64,000 nucleotides of DNA from contig JBAIAC010000001.1 of the NCBI GenBank assembly GCA_037349315.1, positions 40,858,001 through 40,922,000 of the forward strand, given 5' to 3'. Positions 8,990-20,079 of the stretch are shown here, piece after piece. The number at the start of each line of letters is the position of its first letter. The first letter of the stretch is position 1. Source of the stretch: Chelydra serpentina (lineage: Eukaryota; Chordata; Testudines; Chelydridae). The position numbers and the translations under genes are program-made. The notes under the pieces are model-generated. The model was not told the DNA's origin. It ran no database searches and saw only the letters and a list, made by a program, of their open reading frames with translations.

Positions 8990-11401
8990 CAAGAAATCAC
9001 ATGCTCCCACACAGTGGAAGAAAAACAAAAACCAGGAAACCCACCTGTAAATCATGCAAGAAACACAAAAAAACCTGATGAAAGCCGTCCAACACAAAAA
9101 AACAAAATGTGGAACCAACTACAACAACTCCACTACCCACAGACCACCACCTCCAGGAGAAACTAGGGCTCGAGGACCCACCACGTGGACACTACACAAC
9201 ACCCCAATATCATCAATTTGTCAAGACTACCCCTAACTGGAGCTGAATTATCTGTATTCTCCACGGGACTGAACTTCTAACCCATCACAGAACCTGATCT
9301 CATACAAACATGTTTAACAAGCCTGATGAAGTAATAAAACTATAATACTGCAGCAAAACAAATGCTTTAGAATCAGTCCCAGGAAAACATTATATAGATC
9401 TAGGTCATTAAATTCTATTATGTTTATGATTGGAATCTCAAAGACTTCTTTACAATGATGACACCACCCACAATTACCATCTCCTCAAAAACAGTTATAA
9501 AGAAAAAGAATCATCTGACTTGACACTCCATAGCAGATAAAACCACACTCTTGACCATTGCATTGATTGCTTCCGGAAAAAAATTGACTGTGAAATCCTT
9601 AAAACATCACATCCATCACAATCTCTCCGCTGCCAAGAGGACAACTATGCAGTCCCTGAAATCCAACCATCAGATAGTGATCAAACCAGCAGACAGAGGG
9701 AGTGCCATCACAGTCATCGACTGTAAGGACTAGGTTAACAAGGCCAATCAACAACTCTGACACCACCTACTCACACCCCAATTTACCCATGAATTTAACA
9801 ATATCATCAAATCCTTCCCCAAACAATTCCAAGGGAAACTCTACAACCTCATCCCACACAAACCCAACCCAGAGGCCTTCTGCATGCTTCCCAAGATACA
9901 CAAACAAGTCAACGCAGGCATACCTTTCATATGCGGTCATAGCACTCTTACGAAGGAATTTTGGAAACCACCCTCAAACCACTAATCACACAAAGGGACA
10001 GCTTCCTCTAGGGACACTACCTACTTCCTCCAGAAACATTAACAATCTCCCTTAGAGCACCATCCTTGCTACCATGGATGCCGCCTCCCTATACACCAAC
10101 ATCCCTCACAATGACGGCATTGCTGCCTGCCTCAAATATCTACAATACAATGGACAACACTCAAATATCCTCTCCAAACACATAACCAAAAACTCATCCA
10201 TTTTGTCCATCCCATAACAATTTTACATTTAACAACAAACACTTTGTCCAAGCCCTGGGAACAGCCATCAGTACTAAGATGGATCCCCAGTATGCCAGCT
10301 TCTTCATGGGCCACCTTGAGTAAGAATTTCTGGACAAATGCACCACGATATACCTAGGTACAGGATATACCAATGATATACCTGAGGTACAGGAATGATA
10401 TTTTCATCCTCTGGACAGATGACCTAAACTCCCTCATAGATTTCTCCTACAACTTCAACAACTACCACCCATCCATTAGACACTCTCTAGAACATTCCCA
10501 CATTAGCATAAATTTTCCACATAGTACAATCAGCTTTAACGATGGAACCCTACAGACAACTATACACAAGAAACCTACAGATTAACACACCTATCTTCAC
10601 AGATCTAGTAACCACCCCAAACACACCAAGGAATCTGTTATCTACATCAACGCACTCCGATACCATAGAATAGGCTCGGAGAAGAAAGTCCAGAATATAC
10701 ACCATAACACACTTGAAACCACCTTCAACAAACAAGACGACTCCATCAGAGAAGTAGATCACATCATGGAATGGGCCACCCAAATACCCGAGAGAACCTG
10801 CCTCAATATGTAAATACAACCCTCTGACTGAACACCTTTATTGTCACCCTGGATGGGTTTCAGTGTGAGGTGGCAGGTATCATTAAACAATGACAACCCA
10901 TACTCAATGGGGACCTCATCCTGAAAGAAATCTTTCCTGAGCCCCGTCTTCTGGCCTACAGACAACCCCCCAACCACACCAAGCTCAATATCAAAAATCA
11001 AGCTCCCCACAAACCCAGGACACACCAACTCAAAATCAGCACTACACCCTGCCAGAACAACAGATGCAAAACCTGTAGACATATCTTCACTGCTACAATG
11101 ATCAACATCATCCCACAACACACCTTTTAAGATTCATGGGTCCTACACATGCCTATCACAACATGTGGTCTAACTAATCCAGTGCACTAAATACCCCAAC
11201 AACAACTATGTGGAAGAAACGAGACAATTGCTACACTCTCAGATGAAATCACACAGAAAAATGATAAAAGACAAAAACACCCGATCACCCATGGGTGAAC
11301 ACTTTTCACAAAGCAATCACTCTATATCTGACCTCTTCGTCCTCATCAAAGAAACCTGCACAACATCTTCAAACCACAAGTCTAGGAGATTACATTCATA
11401 A
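8990..11401 (+). pseudogene. Decayed Penelope-like element (RT plus GIY-YIG endonuclease)
   Basis: Translating in shifting plus-strand frames gives the order of a Penelope-like protein. It starts with an N-terminal NLS-like block and LTGAELSVFSTGLNF (about 9220). Then come IVIKPADRGSAI (about 9680), FCMLPKIHKQVNAGIPF (about 9880), ATMDAASLYTNIPHNDG (motif A, about 10,070), a [16 protein letters not shown] block, and YLRYRNDIFILW, where the usual Y-x-D-D has become Y-R-N-D. The linker Cys/His motif follows (CQNNRCKTCRHIF, about 11,050), then LIQCTKYPNNNYVEETRQLL (about 11,180), which matches the GIY-YIG endonuclease. Stops and frameshifts are frequent, so it is dead. A 126-bp foreign block replaces part of it at 9316-9441. 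PLEs insert by target-primed reverse transcription. Confidence 0.9.
9316..9441 (-). repeat. 126-bp inverted repeat, copy 2, inside the PLE
   Basis: This block equals the reverse complement of 6397-6522 at every base. On the left the PLE reading frame runs to about ATACAAACATGTTTA. On the right it resumes at CTCAAAGACTTCTTT (LKDFF). The piece therefore replaced a short part of the PLE, about 35-40 bp judging from my memory of the family. CTCAA at the right junction occurs in both donor and PLE, and a TTTA-like overlap is possible on the left, which suggests microhomology at the joins. Confidence 0.9.
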
Positions 11402-11490
11402 CTTTCAGAGTGGTAGCCGTGTTAGTCTGTATCAGCAAAAACAACAAGGAGTCCTTGTGGCACCTTAGAGACTAAAAAATGTATTTGGGC

Positions 11491-11530
11491 ATAAGCTTTC
11501 GTGGGCTAAAATCAACTTAATCAGATTCGG
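11491..11530 (-). ncRNA. Decayed hammerhead-ribozyme-like motif in the PLE tail
   Basis: The minus strand reads CTGATTA, then a broken stem II, then GAAA and an AGC-TTAT-GCC stem III. A functional hammerhead core needs C-U-G-A-N-G-A followed by a paired stem II and GAAA. Here the essential G after U-N has become T, and stem II no longer pairs, so I infer this copy is inactive. PLEs are known to carry hammerhead motifs in their terminal repeats. Confidence 0.5.
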
Positions 11531-11555
11531 GGAGCTGAAAATACAATAATCAGTG

Positions 11556-11558
<3 letters not shown>

Positions 11559-11588
<30 letters not shown>
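11559..11588. repeat. (TA)15 microsatellite
   Basis: A run of about 30 bases of alternating T and A lies inside the non-coding tail of the second PLE. It has no coding role. Confidence 0.95.
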
Positions 11589-11589
<1 letters not shown>

Positions 11590-11869
11590 CAGCACATGAA
11601 AAGATGGGAGTTGTCTTACCAAGTGGGGAGTCCGTGCTAACGAGGCCAATTCAATTAAGGTGGAAGTGGCCTATTCTCAACAGTTGACAAGAAGGTGTGA
11701 GTATCAGCAGAAAGAAAATTACTTTTTGTAGTGACCCAATCACTCCCAGTCTTTATTCAGGCCTAATTTGATGGTATCCAGTTTGCAAATAAATTTGAGT
11801 TCTGCAGTTTCTCGTTGAAGTCTGTTTTTAAAGTTTTTTTGTTGAAGAATTGACACTTAAGTCTGTTTA

Positions 11870-12690
11870 ATATGAACAAGAGGCTGCTAGGTAACTCTCT
11901 GACACCATTCTACAGGCCATTACCCTCTGATCCCACTGAGGAGTGCCAAAAGAAACTCCACCATCTGCTCAAGAAACTCCCTGAAGAAGCACAGGAACAA
12001 GTCTACACAGACACACTCCTAGAGCCCCAACCAGGGGTATTCTATCTGCTACCCAAGATCCATAAACCTGGGAATCCTGGATGCCCCATCATCTCAGGCA
12101 TTGGCACTCTGAAAGCAGGATTGTCTGGCTATGTGGACTCTCTCCTCAGACCCTGCACTACCAGCTATCTTCGAGACATCACTGATTTCCAGAGGAAACT
12201 ACAATCCATTGGTGATCTTGCAGAAAACACCATTCTAGCCACTATGGATATAGAAGTTCTTTACACCAACATTCCACACAAAGATGGACTACAAGCCGTC
12301 AGGAACAGTATCCCCAATAATGTCACAGCAAACCTGGTGGCTGAACTTTGTGACTTTGTCCTCACCCACAACTATTTCAGCTTTGAGGACAATTTATACC
12401 TTCAAGTCAGGGGCACTGACATGGGTACAAGCATGGCCCCACAGTATGCCAACGTTTTTATGGCTGACTTAGAACAACGCTTCCTCAGCTCTTGTCCCCT
12501 AGCACCCTACTCTACTTGCACTACATTGATGACATCTTCATCATCTGGACCCATGGGAAGGAGGCCCTTGAGGAATTCCACCAGGACTTCAATTTCCACC
12601 CCACCATCAACCTCAGCCTGGACCAAAAATCTCCATGCACAATTTCCACAAAGCACCCAATACACATGAATAAGTCACATCATCACACAT
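11870..12690 (+). pseudogene. Inverted Penelope-like reverse transcriptase segment
   Basis: A 265-codon frame beginning about 11,872 has the PLE reverse transcriptase blocks in order: FYLLPKIHKPGNPGCPIISG, ATMDIEVLYTNIPHKDG (motif A with its catalytic Asp), a GTDMGTSMAPQYANVFMADL block and, after one frameshift near 12,500-12,515, HYIDDIFIIWTHGKEALEEF (motif C with Y-I-D-D). A single frameshift in about 800 bp and both catalytic motifs intact make this much younger than the PLE at 8,990. Similarity fades after about 12,650, before the endonuclease. It abuts the minus-strand tail of the same family at 11,865, giving a head-to-head junction. It is truncated and not functional. Confidence 0.9.
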
Positions 12691-12699
12691 CACTATACC

Positions 12700-15600
12700 T
12701 GGGACTTGTGCATGCAGTCAGGTGTCTTGTACATAGACTTTTAGACATTTGTGTCACTGTGTGCCTCTTTAGCCTTTGGCAGGACAGGTGCCCTGGAAGC
12801 ATATAACTCTGTCTAAGGGAAAACAGTCTGTAGTATACATATAAACTTAGTTTAGGTTTGAATTAGCATAACTACAGATGAGACTGTAGCACAGATTTTT
12901 TTTCTACTTACGGATACATATCCCCTATGCCCCCAGCTTACTCCTGGTATTTCAGATCAGTAGGAGATTAACATATTTTGACATAATAGACTAAATATCA
13001 TATTAAAAGACAACTCCTTCTAGCAAGGACATTACAGCATCAGCCACTCACCACTTTTTGATGATTTAATGTCTCTTTCAATGAGGGTCAATGGAGAAGG
13101 ACACTAAATAACAGTTGTTGCCAACACAGTTCAGAGGTTATCTGATCCCAATGTTAACATCTACAGTGGTTACTATTAATATCAATATTGTCCACAGTTA
13201 CAACACTGCAACCAGGATTCTGAGATATGACCATTATTCTCTGCACTGAAAAGAGATAAGTACAGTTTCTTAGAACCCATGGGGGATAAAAGCTGATTCT
13301 TTAAAAGGTGACCAGTATACTTAAGAGGTGCTCCCTGTATTCTTCACACTAGTTTGATTCATTTAAGCAATAAGACAGATACATTTGATTAAAACAAGCT
13401 CATACTCTAAACATTATTGTCTTTTGCCTTGCTCAGTAAAGTTAAGAAAAACCAATGAAACCTCTCTAGTTTCTACATCACTTCCCGCTCTTTGGCATGC
13501 AGTCCAAAACTGAAAAGTATCAGGAAAAATCCCGAAATGCCTCATCTACTTTGTCCTCCACCCAAAAAAGAAGGTGCACTGTAGGGAAGCAAGAAAAGAT
13601 TTGTTTACTTGTATAATATTGTTCCTCAATAACTCAAACCTGGCAGCAATAGCTCAGAATCAGAGTTTCCCCATCAAGCTCAGAGCAGGTCAATTTTCTT
13701 AACTCAAATCAGATCACACCATTTGTAGTTCACCTTGTCCCCTTCAGATTTGTTCTCCCTGCTTTAAGAGAGAGACACTCCTGTTGGAGATAGAGCAAAT
13801 TGAACACAGGCTGTTTAGATCTCTGAAACAAGAAGCATGAGCCAAGAGTCTCTGGGCATGAGAAATAATGTGAAGGTTAAAAATAAATGTGGATTTTAAT
13901 TTCATTTGAGTAACCTATTTAAAACTGTTTTTACATAGAACAAGATTGTGATTTATCAGGGTGATGTATTAGACAGGGAGGCAGAGGCAGTCAACTACCT
14001 ACACGTACAACCTCTCACAAACAAGCTGCTTGATTCATTTCTCTTTTGTGAGCAACTTTTCATTACCAAAACGTAACTCCATACCGTATGGCACGCATAC
14101 AAAGACGTTAATAAGAGAGATAGTTGTCCATAAGTTATTTGTACATTGCTGGGAAAAGCATTCTTAAAAATCAATGTTAATTAACTGCCCCTGAATGACA
14201 AAATGCTACAAAGCTAGCACTAAATATGAGTAACATATGCTCTGATGCAGACCTACATCACTCACAGAGTTTATTCTCACATACCATAGGAAACAAAAGG
14301 TGGAAATGCTACAGAAATGCCTCAGTAGTTTCCAATAGCAGTTAACACTGATGTCAGTACCAAATCCTCTTAAAAGCCACCACAAAAAAAGACTATTTAC
14401 TTTGATGGCTGATGAACTGCTTTGTCTAAAAACACTGTGTCTTTCACTCTTTACGCAGCATACATCATATGAAAGAACCGTATGGGCACAGTGGAATCCA
14501 AACAACTATATACAGCATACAAGGCTTAGCTACTTCCACATTGCTGTTCTGACTGGGTTCTGGGGGCTTCTGAAACATAGAAAACAGACCACTAACAGGC
14601 TCAAACTATTTAAAGGGATACTACCCAGTTCCTATATACCCACCACCACGTCTTACCAACATTAAAATTCACAAACACTCAGATTCCTCTGCTTCACAGC
14701 AAACTCAGTTCCAACATATAGTCATCACAATGATTGTGTTGAAAAGAAAACTATACCACCTTACTTGTAAGGTGTGTTTTGTGTGGAGTATGCAATACAT
14801 GCAAAGACAGACAATTCATACTACATACATCAGCTATATTTTAATTTAAATATGAGATCACAATCACTCTCTCAGTAAGAATCTAGGGGTGAAATCCTGG
14901 CTTCAATAAAGACAATTGCAAAACTCTCAATAGGGTCAGGACTCCACCCCATCTTGTTTTTATTGCACCTTCATCGTGTCATCCAAATGTTTTAAAAGGC
15001 TGGATAATCAAAAGGACGATTCCTCTAACCTCGTGCTTGAATACGATGAATCAGCCTGATATGAGTCAAAAGATGTTGTGCTGGAGATAGTCCATGATCT
15101 GAAAAGTCATCATAAGTGAGATTCTGTATGTTCATTTACATAAGAACTTATTGGCAGCATGGTTCCCTCCAAAAGATACAGTTCTAGTTAAGGAAATTTT
15201 CTTGGCACGATGGAGCCCTGAGATAAGCTTGCCATCAAGTGCCAGCGGTTTCCTCTTCTCTGCCTGCAAAAGCCTGCAGTTGTGGTAAGTTGTGTGGAAT
15301 TTCAATCTTTTCAATGTATTGACTCCCTTTCCCACTGGCCTAATTCAAAATTTGCTACAAATGTCAAGTCTCTCTTAGTGGCATACTAAATTCTTTTGTG
15401 TTTTAAAAAAAAAAAAGAGAAAAGGAAAGAAAAAAGCTTGCTCCAGCTTTTAACCTTTCGATTGTGGCCACTTTTAAAATGACAATATCTGTCCTTACAA
15501 TAAAGGCTCTGCTAACATTCTGAAGGTTAAGGTAACAAAGACACGAAGGGATTCAGACAGCTCGGCTTACAATTTAAAGTGGATTTAACATCATCTGGCT

Positions 15601-15960
15601 CCTTTCCACAGCTTACATATGGCTTCTTTAAACCATTCAACTATAGTTTTAATTAGCAATGAGCCCTAGCCACAAAAGATAGATTAGATGGATGGATTTT
15701 TATCTGAAATTCCTTCAATCCTGTGGATGTCTGGATTTAGGGTTTTGGTTCAGGCCCATCTCCAGTTTTAATTGCCTAATTGAAATAGTATAAGTGCTAT
15801 ATGCCTTTTTGCTGGTTGCTTCAAAAATCGCCTTTATCTTAAAGATGGGAAGCAAAGGAAAAATAACTAGCCTTGAGCACTTTTCCCTTGCTTTTGTATA
15901 ATGTATAAAGAAGTACTGAAAGTTTTCTACATTTTTTTAACTTGTGTTTTTACATTAGAA
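12700..15960. other. 3.3 kb with no recognised feature
   Basis: I found no repeat termini, SINE promoter boxes, LINE motifs or credible exons here. Open frames are short (104 codons or fewer) and have no recognisable domain. An A-run lies at about 15,404-15,416. This is the longest stretch that looks single-copy, so it is a reasonable place to look for conserved non-coding sequence by alignment. Confidence 0.4.
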
Positions 15961-15973
15961 ATTCAGGTTTGCT

Positions 15974-16331
15974 CAGGGGTGAAAGTAAGTCGAAAGACTT
16001 ACCAGTCCGGGGGCCGGCTCTCCTCTTCCCGCCTCTCCAGAAGGGGCAGGGCCTTGGGTGGAAGGGGCGGAGCTGGGGGTTCAGAGTCCCCCACCCAACC
16101 CATCTGTGCTGCCCGGGGCTCCACTGGTGATTTAAAGGGCCTGGGGCTCCGGCTACTGCTGCAGTAGCAGCAGCAGCTGCCGGAGCCCCAGGCCCCAGGC
16201 AGTCCTGCCAGTAGAGTCCGTACCAGCAGGGCCACCAAGGGGGAAGGGGAGTGACGTTAAAGTGCCGCAGCTTTAATGTGGGCCAGTACGGGTTCTTACC
16301 GGTACGCCGTACCAACCCACTTTCACCCTTG
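15974..16331. mobile_element. hAT-type MITE with GGTTTGCT duplication
   Basis: The ends are CAGGGGTGAAAGT and ACTTTCACCCTTG, an inverted pair. GGTTTGCT occurs immediately outside both (15,966-15,973 and 16,332-16,339), a perfect 8-bp target-site duplication as made by hAT transposases. The interior is G+C-rich and has a CTGCTGCAGTAGCAGCAGC palindrome near 16,155. Overlapping open frames on both strands are compositional artefacts. Confidence 0.9.
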
Positions 16332-16339
16332 GGTTTGCT

Positions 16340-18714
16340 CCTTGTCTTGTATCCTGCTAGATTTGCTAGCCAGTCTCTCTCACTTTCCCCTTTTTTTAAT
16401 GTCGGGTTACCTAAAAGCTGTGAAATTCAAGGACCAGGCTTGTCCATCCCTGGCTGTCCACACCTTGGCTTCCCTCCCACTCACCTACTCTTGTGATTGT
16501 GATTCTGGTCTGGGTTTACTGGCAGCATAATTGGGATCCAGTCACAGGTTAGCAAGGGTATTTAATTAAGGAAGTGCTTCCTGATATGTTCCAAACTATA
16601 GCTGATCCTCTCTTGGGAATGGGTAGGAATTTCTCCTTTAATGCTGATTGGCTTTAGCAGCTGCTCCTTCCAGAGAGCATCCAGTAGCTGCAATGGTAGG
16701 TGGGTCCAGCAGACCATTGGGGATGTTTCTGTCTTTATTACATTAGTGACATTAAGACAATTGGTCAGCTTTTTGTGGTAATATGGCACATTGTAACCAT
16801 AACTGTATCCCAAAAATCAAGCATAGGGCCAGGTCCAAGTGGCCATTAAATTCAGGGAGTGGGCTTTTATATTAAGCACAGACTGGAAGCATTCCTCATT
16901 CATGCCCAACTCTTCACACAAGGAAGGGACTGCTTGGACATTTTCAGGTACGAGCTCTGTTCCATTTGGCAGGGTCCATAGAGAGTTCCAGTCTGGTTTT
17001 GGGGCCTGCTATATCCCTAGAGTGATAGAGTAACTGCTTTGAACTACTTGGCATGCTGGGTAAATCCGTGGGATTACGTAGGTGCTGTTATTAGGTAATA
17101 AGTTATGGTCACTTTGCTTAGACCATCAACTATATGATGAGCACTTCATTCAACTGTGTGGTAGTACCAGAGACCAACAGAAAAAGATGGCACAGTGGAG
17201 TATTATAATCAACTCCACTGCATGTTGTCTCTAGCTGCTAGGGATGCAGCAGTCCCTTGTAGCTGCTTGGCAGTGTGTTGTGTGCTACAAGCTAAAAGGT
17301 AAGAACTCTTGGCACACCAAGCAGTGTACTCCACCTATCCCAGATCTTAATAGAGTCTGAAGCACTCATCTACTTCTAGAAAATGAAGGGGGAATCTTTA
17401 TTAGAGCTGGCAGGAAGCAAACAGCCTAGATACAAATCTTAGAGATTACAACGCAAAATCACAGTGTTTCTCAACTTGTTCCCTAAAAGCCAGACAAATA
17501 GAGGGTTGTAATGGTAACCATGCCCTATGGGGTTTCTCATGCCTAATACCTCAGATGCCCCTTTTAATCCATCCCACTCTTGGAAGGCAATTAATTACTG
17601 GTCTGTAGGTCCTTCCAGCAAGAGGTCAGGCCTATCATCTATGCTTTCATTAGGAGCCACAGGCAACGTTATCTTCCCTTCATCCAGCTGTAGTGACTGC
17701 CTCACCAATCTGTTTTACAGGCAGCTTCCTACTGCCAGTCACAGCCTGCTTCTCTGCTCAGCTCTTCGCTTTTTACCCAGCCTGCTTGTCCTGGCTCCTG
17801 GTGTCTCCCGACATCTGCCCCACCTCCTCAGTCAGCTCCCAGGTTACAGTTCAAACTCTCACATGGCCCTCCGGGCTGACTCCTTGATACCCATGTTTGT
17901 ACTTCCTTTTCCTGTTCACTAAGCATCAGGGAGTCCTTTATTACCTACGTGCTCCTCCCAAAATGACTGTGGCCCACTCCTTTCCCTCCACTCATCTTGG
18001 GGAGTACAAGAATTTAAGTCAGCAGGTTCAGATTCACTAAACTATCTACAGATTTATGGAGTCAATTGATGTTCAGCTCAGGGTACTATGGGGATTAGCT
18101 AATGAATTTACTGAACCACTGAAAATGAGAACATGAAGAGCTAAAAAGGTATCACAAGATGGAAGGATGGGGAACAAAAGTGGTATCAAAATTTAAAAAA
18201 GTTGTCTCTGTACATTATTGTCCAGTAAGTCTAATGTCCTATGATAGAAAAATAGGAATTACTGTTAAATAGAAAAAAAAATCCAAAATGAATACAATTG
18301 GGCCATCATATGTCCATTGACAGGAATAGGGCTGGTACACTATTGGCATGAAAGCAAAACTAATACATTTTTAGTTCAGGTTGGGTTTGTTGTTTGAATA
18401 ATAAGTGGTGCAGGGTAGGTTCATGCTGATCTGCACCTTGTGCTTCTCACTTATTTTCCAACTGAATGGTACATGAAGTGCATGTTGCCCTATTCCATTG
18501 TTAGCTATGAGGGATTTTTGTTTAGAGCCAATGTCTTCCAGTATTACATTTGGAAAATGTTTGTTCTAAGCTGTTAGCAGTTTTAAGGATATAATTATAC
18601 TTGGTGCTGGCAGTCACCGGAAGCTCAGTGTTTAATTGTTATTGATTTAAACCTCCAATGTAATGATGTTGGGTGTCACCTAAAGTCAGGAATTCACAGA
18701 AGACAAAGAGAGCC
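16340..18714. other. Unassigned stretch with a 131-codon open frame
   Basis: The longest frame (17,527-17,922, plus) is leucine- and serine-rich, matches no domain I know and has no supporting splice sites. I see no transposon ends. Parts may be old LTR or LINE sequence too diverged to recognise by eye. Confidence 0.35.
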
Positions 18715-19096
18715 TGTAACGAGGCCTTCGCTTGCCCCCGCAACGAATCAGCCAGAGACCCCTTCTGAGTGCAATCACCAGCACTTTTTATTTTCAGTGT
18801 CAGCTCCCACCACCTTCTATTTACAGTCTGCTCCAAACCAGCAACCTGGGGGACAGATAGCTTCGCCAGCCAGCAGAGATGCACAAGCCTTAAGCTCCTC
18901 CCTTCCCTTTCCTTTCTCTTCCCTCTTCACTGCCTTCCTGCCAGCTTTATATAGCCCCCTGGCTAATAAGCCCCACAAGTGCTTCTCTTCTAGCAATTAG
19001 GCACGGCATACTCAGCGAGCCCCAATTAATACTTCTTAATTGGAGCTGAGCTAACAGGGGCTTAACTCGGGACCTCCTGGCCAGCACCCTGTTACA
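18715..19096 (-). mobile_element. Solo LTR with GAGCC duplication
   Basis: The element starts TGTAACGAGG and ends CCCTGTTACA, so it has TG...CA ends with a short inverted TGTAAC repeat. GAGCC flanks both sides (18,710-18,714 and 19,097-19,101), a 5-bp target-site duplication typical of LTR retroelements. On the minus strand a TATATAAAG-type TATA box lies at about 18,945-18,953 and an AATAAA signal near 18,788, so its transcription runs leftwards. No internal viral genes are present; it is probably a recombined solo LTR. Confidence 0.85.
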
Positions 19097-19432
19097 GAGC
19101 CACATTGGAAAATGTTCATAAAAAATGAAGCCTAGAAACACAGATAACGTGAGATGCCCAGCATTTTCGTGTAGTACAGAATTAAAGGCTGGACACCAGA
19201 GGGTAAACGGTTTGCCAGGTAAATCAAAGAATAGACATAACTGACACTGAAGGATGAAAACAAAAGGTGAACATTCAGAGGGTAATAGTTCTGGCACAGC
19301 AAAAATTCTCTTGAAGGGTTTTCACAGTGATACATATGATGGCTCTGTGAGCTCCTTTTCCCCTGTAAGGGCTATGCTGTTTTGGTTCTTGCCCAGGTGT
19401 ATGGGATAGAGAGAGAGGGTGTGCAAAGGGGT

Positions 19433-19433
19433 T

Positions 19434-19493
<60 letters not shown>
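19433..19493. repeat. (CT)n(CA)n compound microsatellite
   Basis: About seven CT units run straight into about 23 CA units. Such tracts are unstable in length and can adopt Z-DNA. The minus-strand open frame with a cysteine/valine run is a translation of this repeat. Confidence 0.95.
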
Positions 19494-19495
<2 letters not shown>

Positions 19496-19590
19496 CACCC
19501 AGGTACCAGGGCCAGCTGCATTTAAGGTTCCTTTACTCTGATCCTCAAACTGTCTCAAGGCTGCACCTCAAAATGAAAATAGAACACTTA

Positions 19591-20068
19591 GGGTAGGTCT
19601 ACACTTACCCGTCGCATCGGAGGCGTCGGATCGATGTTCTGGGTTCGATTTATCGCATCTTGTCTAGACGCGATAAATCGAACCAGGAAGTGCTCCCCCG
19701 TCGACGCTGGTAATCCTGCTCCACGAACGGAGCAGGCAGAGTCGACGGGGGAGCCTGCGCGCCGCGGTGTGGACCAGGGGTGAGTACTTTGAAGTTCGAA
19801 ATAAGATACGCAACTTCAGCTACGTGAATAACGTAGCTGAAGTCGAAGTATCTTACTACATGCGATAAATCGAACCAGGAAGTGCTCCCCCGTCGACGCT
19901 GGTAATCCAGCTCGACGCGAGGAGTAAGCGCCGTCGACGGGGGAGCCTGCGCGCCACGTGTGGACCGCAGGTAAGTTCGAACTAAGATACTTCGACTTCA
20001 GCTATGTTATTAACGTAGCTGAAGTTGCGTATCTTAGTTCGACATGGGGGGTTAGTGTAGACCAGCCC
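19591..20068. mobile_element. Harbinger-like MITE with an internal tandem duplication
   Basis: The ends are GGGTAGGTCTACACTT and GTGTAGACCAGCCC. The flanking trinucleotides are TTA on the left and TAA on the right, so the TWA target-site match is imperfect. Internal hairpins include the pair GATTTATCGC and GCGATAAATC, and paired GTCGAC motifs. The block starting GCGATAAATCGAACCAGG occurs at about 19,670 and again about 191 bases later, which makes this copy roughly 185 bp longer than its relative at 46,110. Confidence 0.8.
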
Positions 20069-20079
20069 TAAGTATTAGA

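Larger units (their letters stand above)
11402..11865 (-). mobile_element. 3' tail of a second Penelope-like element
   Basis: On the minus strand, 11,850-11,741 encodes FKNRLQRETAEL and then KLDTIKLGLNKDWE followed by a stop, the conserved C-terminus of a PLE endonuclease domain. Downstream on that strand come a non-coding region, an AT-dinucleotide run and the repeat tail that ends at ACACGGCTACCACTCTGAAA. The tail includes a hammerhead-like core at 11,497-11,524. The C-terminal segment is much less decayed than the neighbouring PLE. Its coding part is cut off at about 11,865, where the inverted RT segment begins. Confidence 0.85.

Noticed and set aside
6397..9441. The 126-bp inverted repeat as the terminal repeats of a 3-kb transposon
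   Set aside because: The sequence continues as ordinary DNA and as Penelope coding text outside the repeats. There are no flanking duplications, and the right copy interrupts a Penelope frame.
17527..17922. A 131-codon plus-strand frame
   Set aside because: It has no domain or repeat pattern I know and no flanking splice sites. A frame of this length is expected by chance in 64 kb.
19433..19558. A cysteine/valine-repeat protein on the minus strand
   Set aside because: It is a direct translation of the CT/CA microsatellite.
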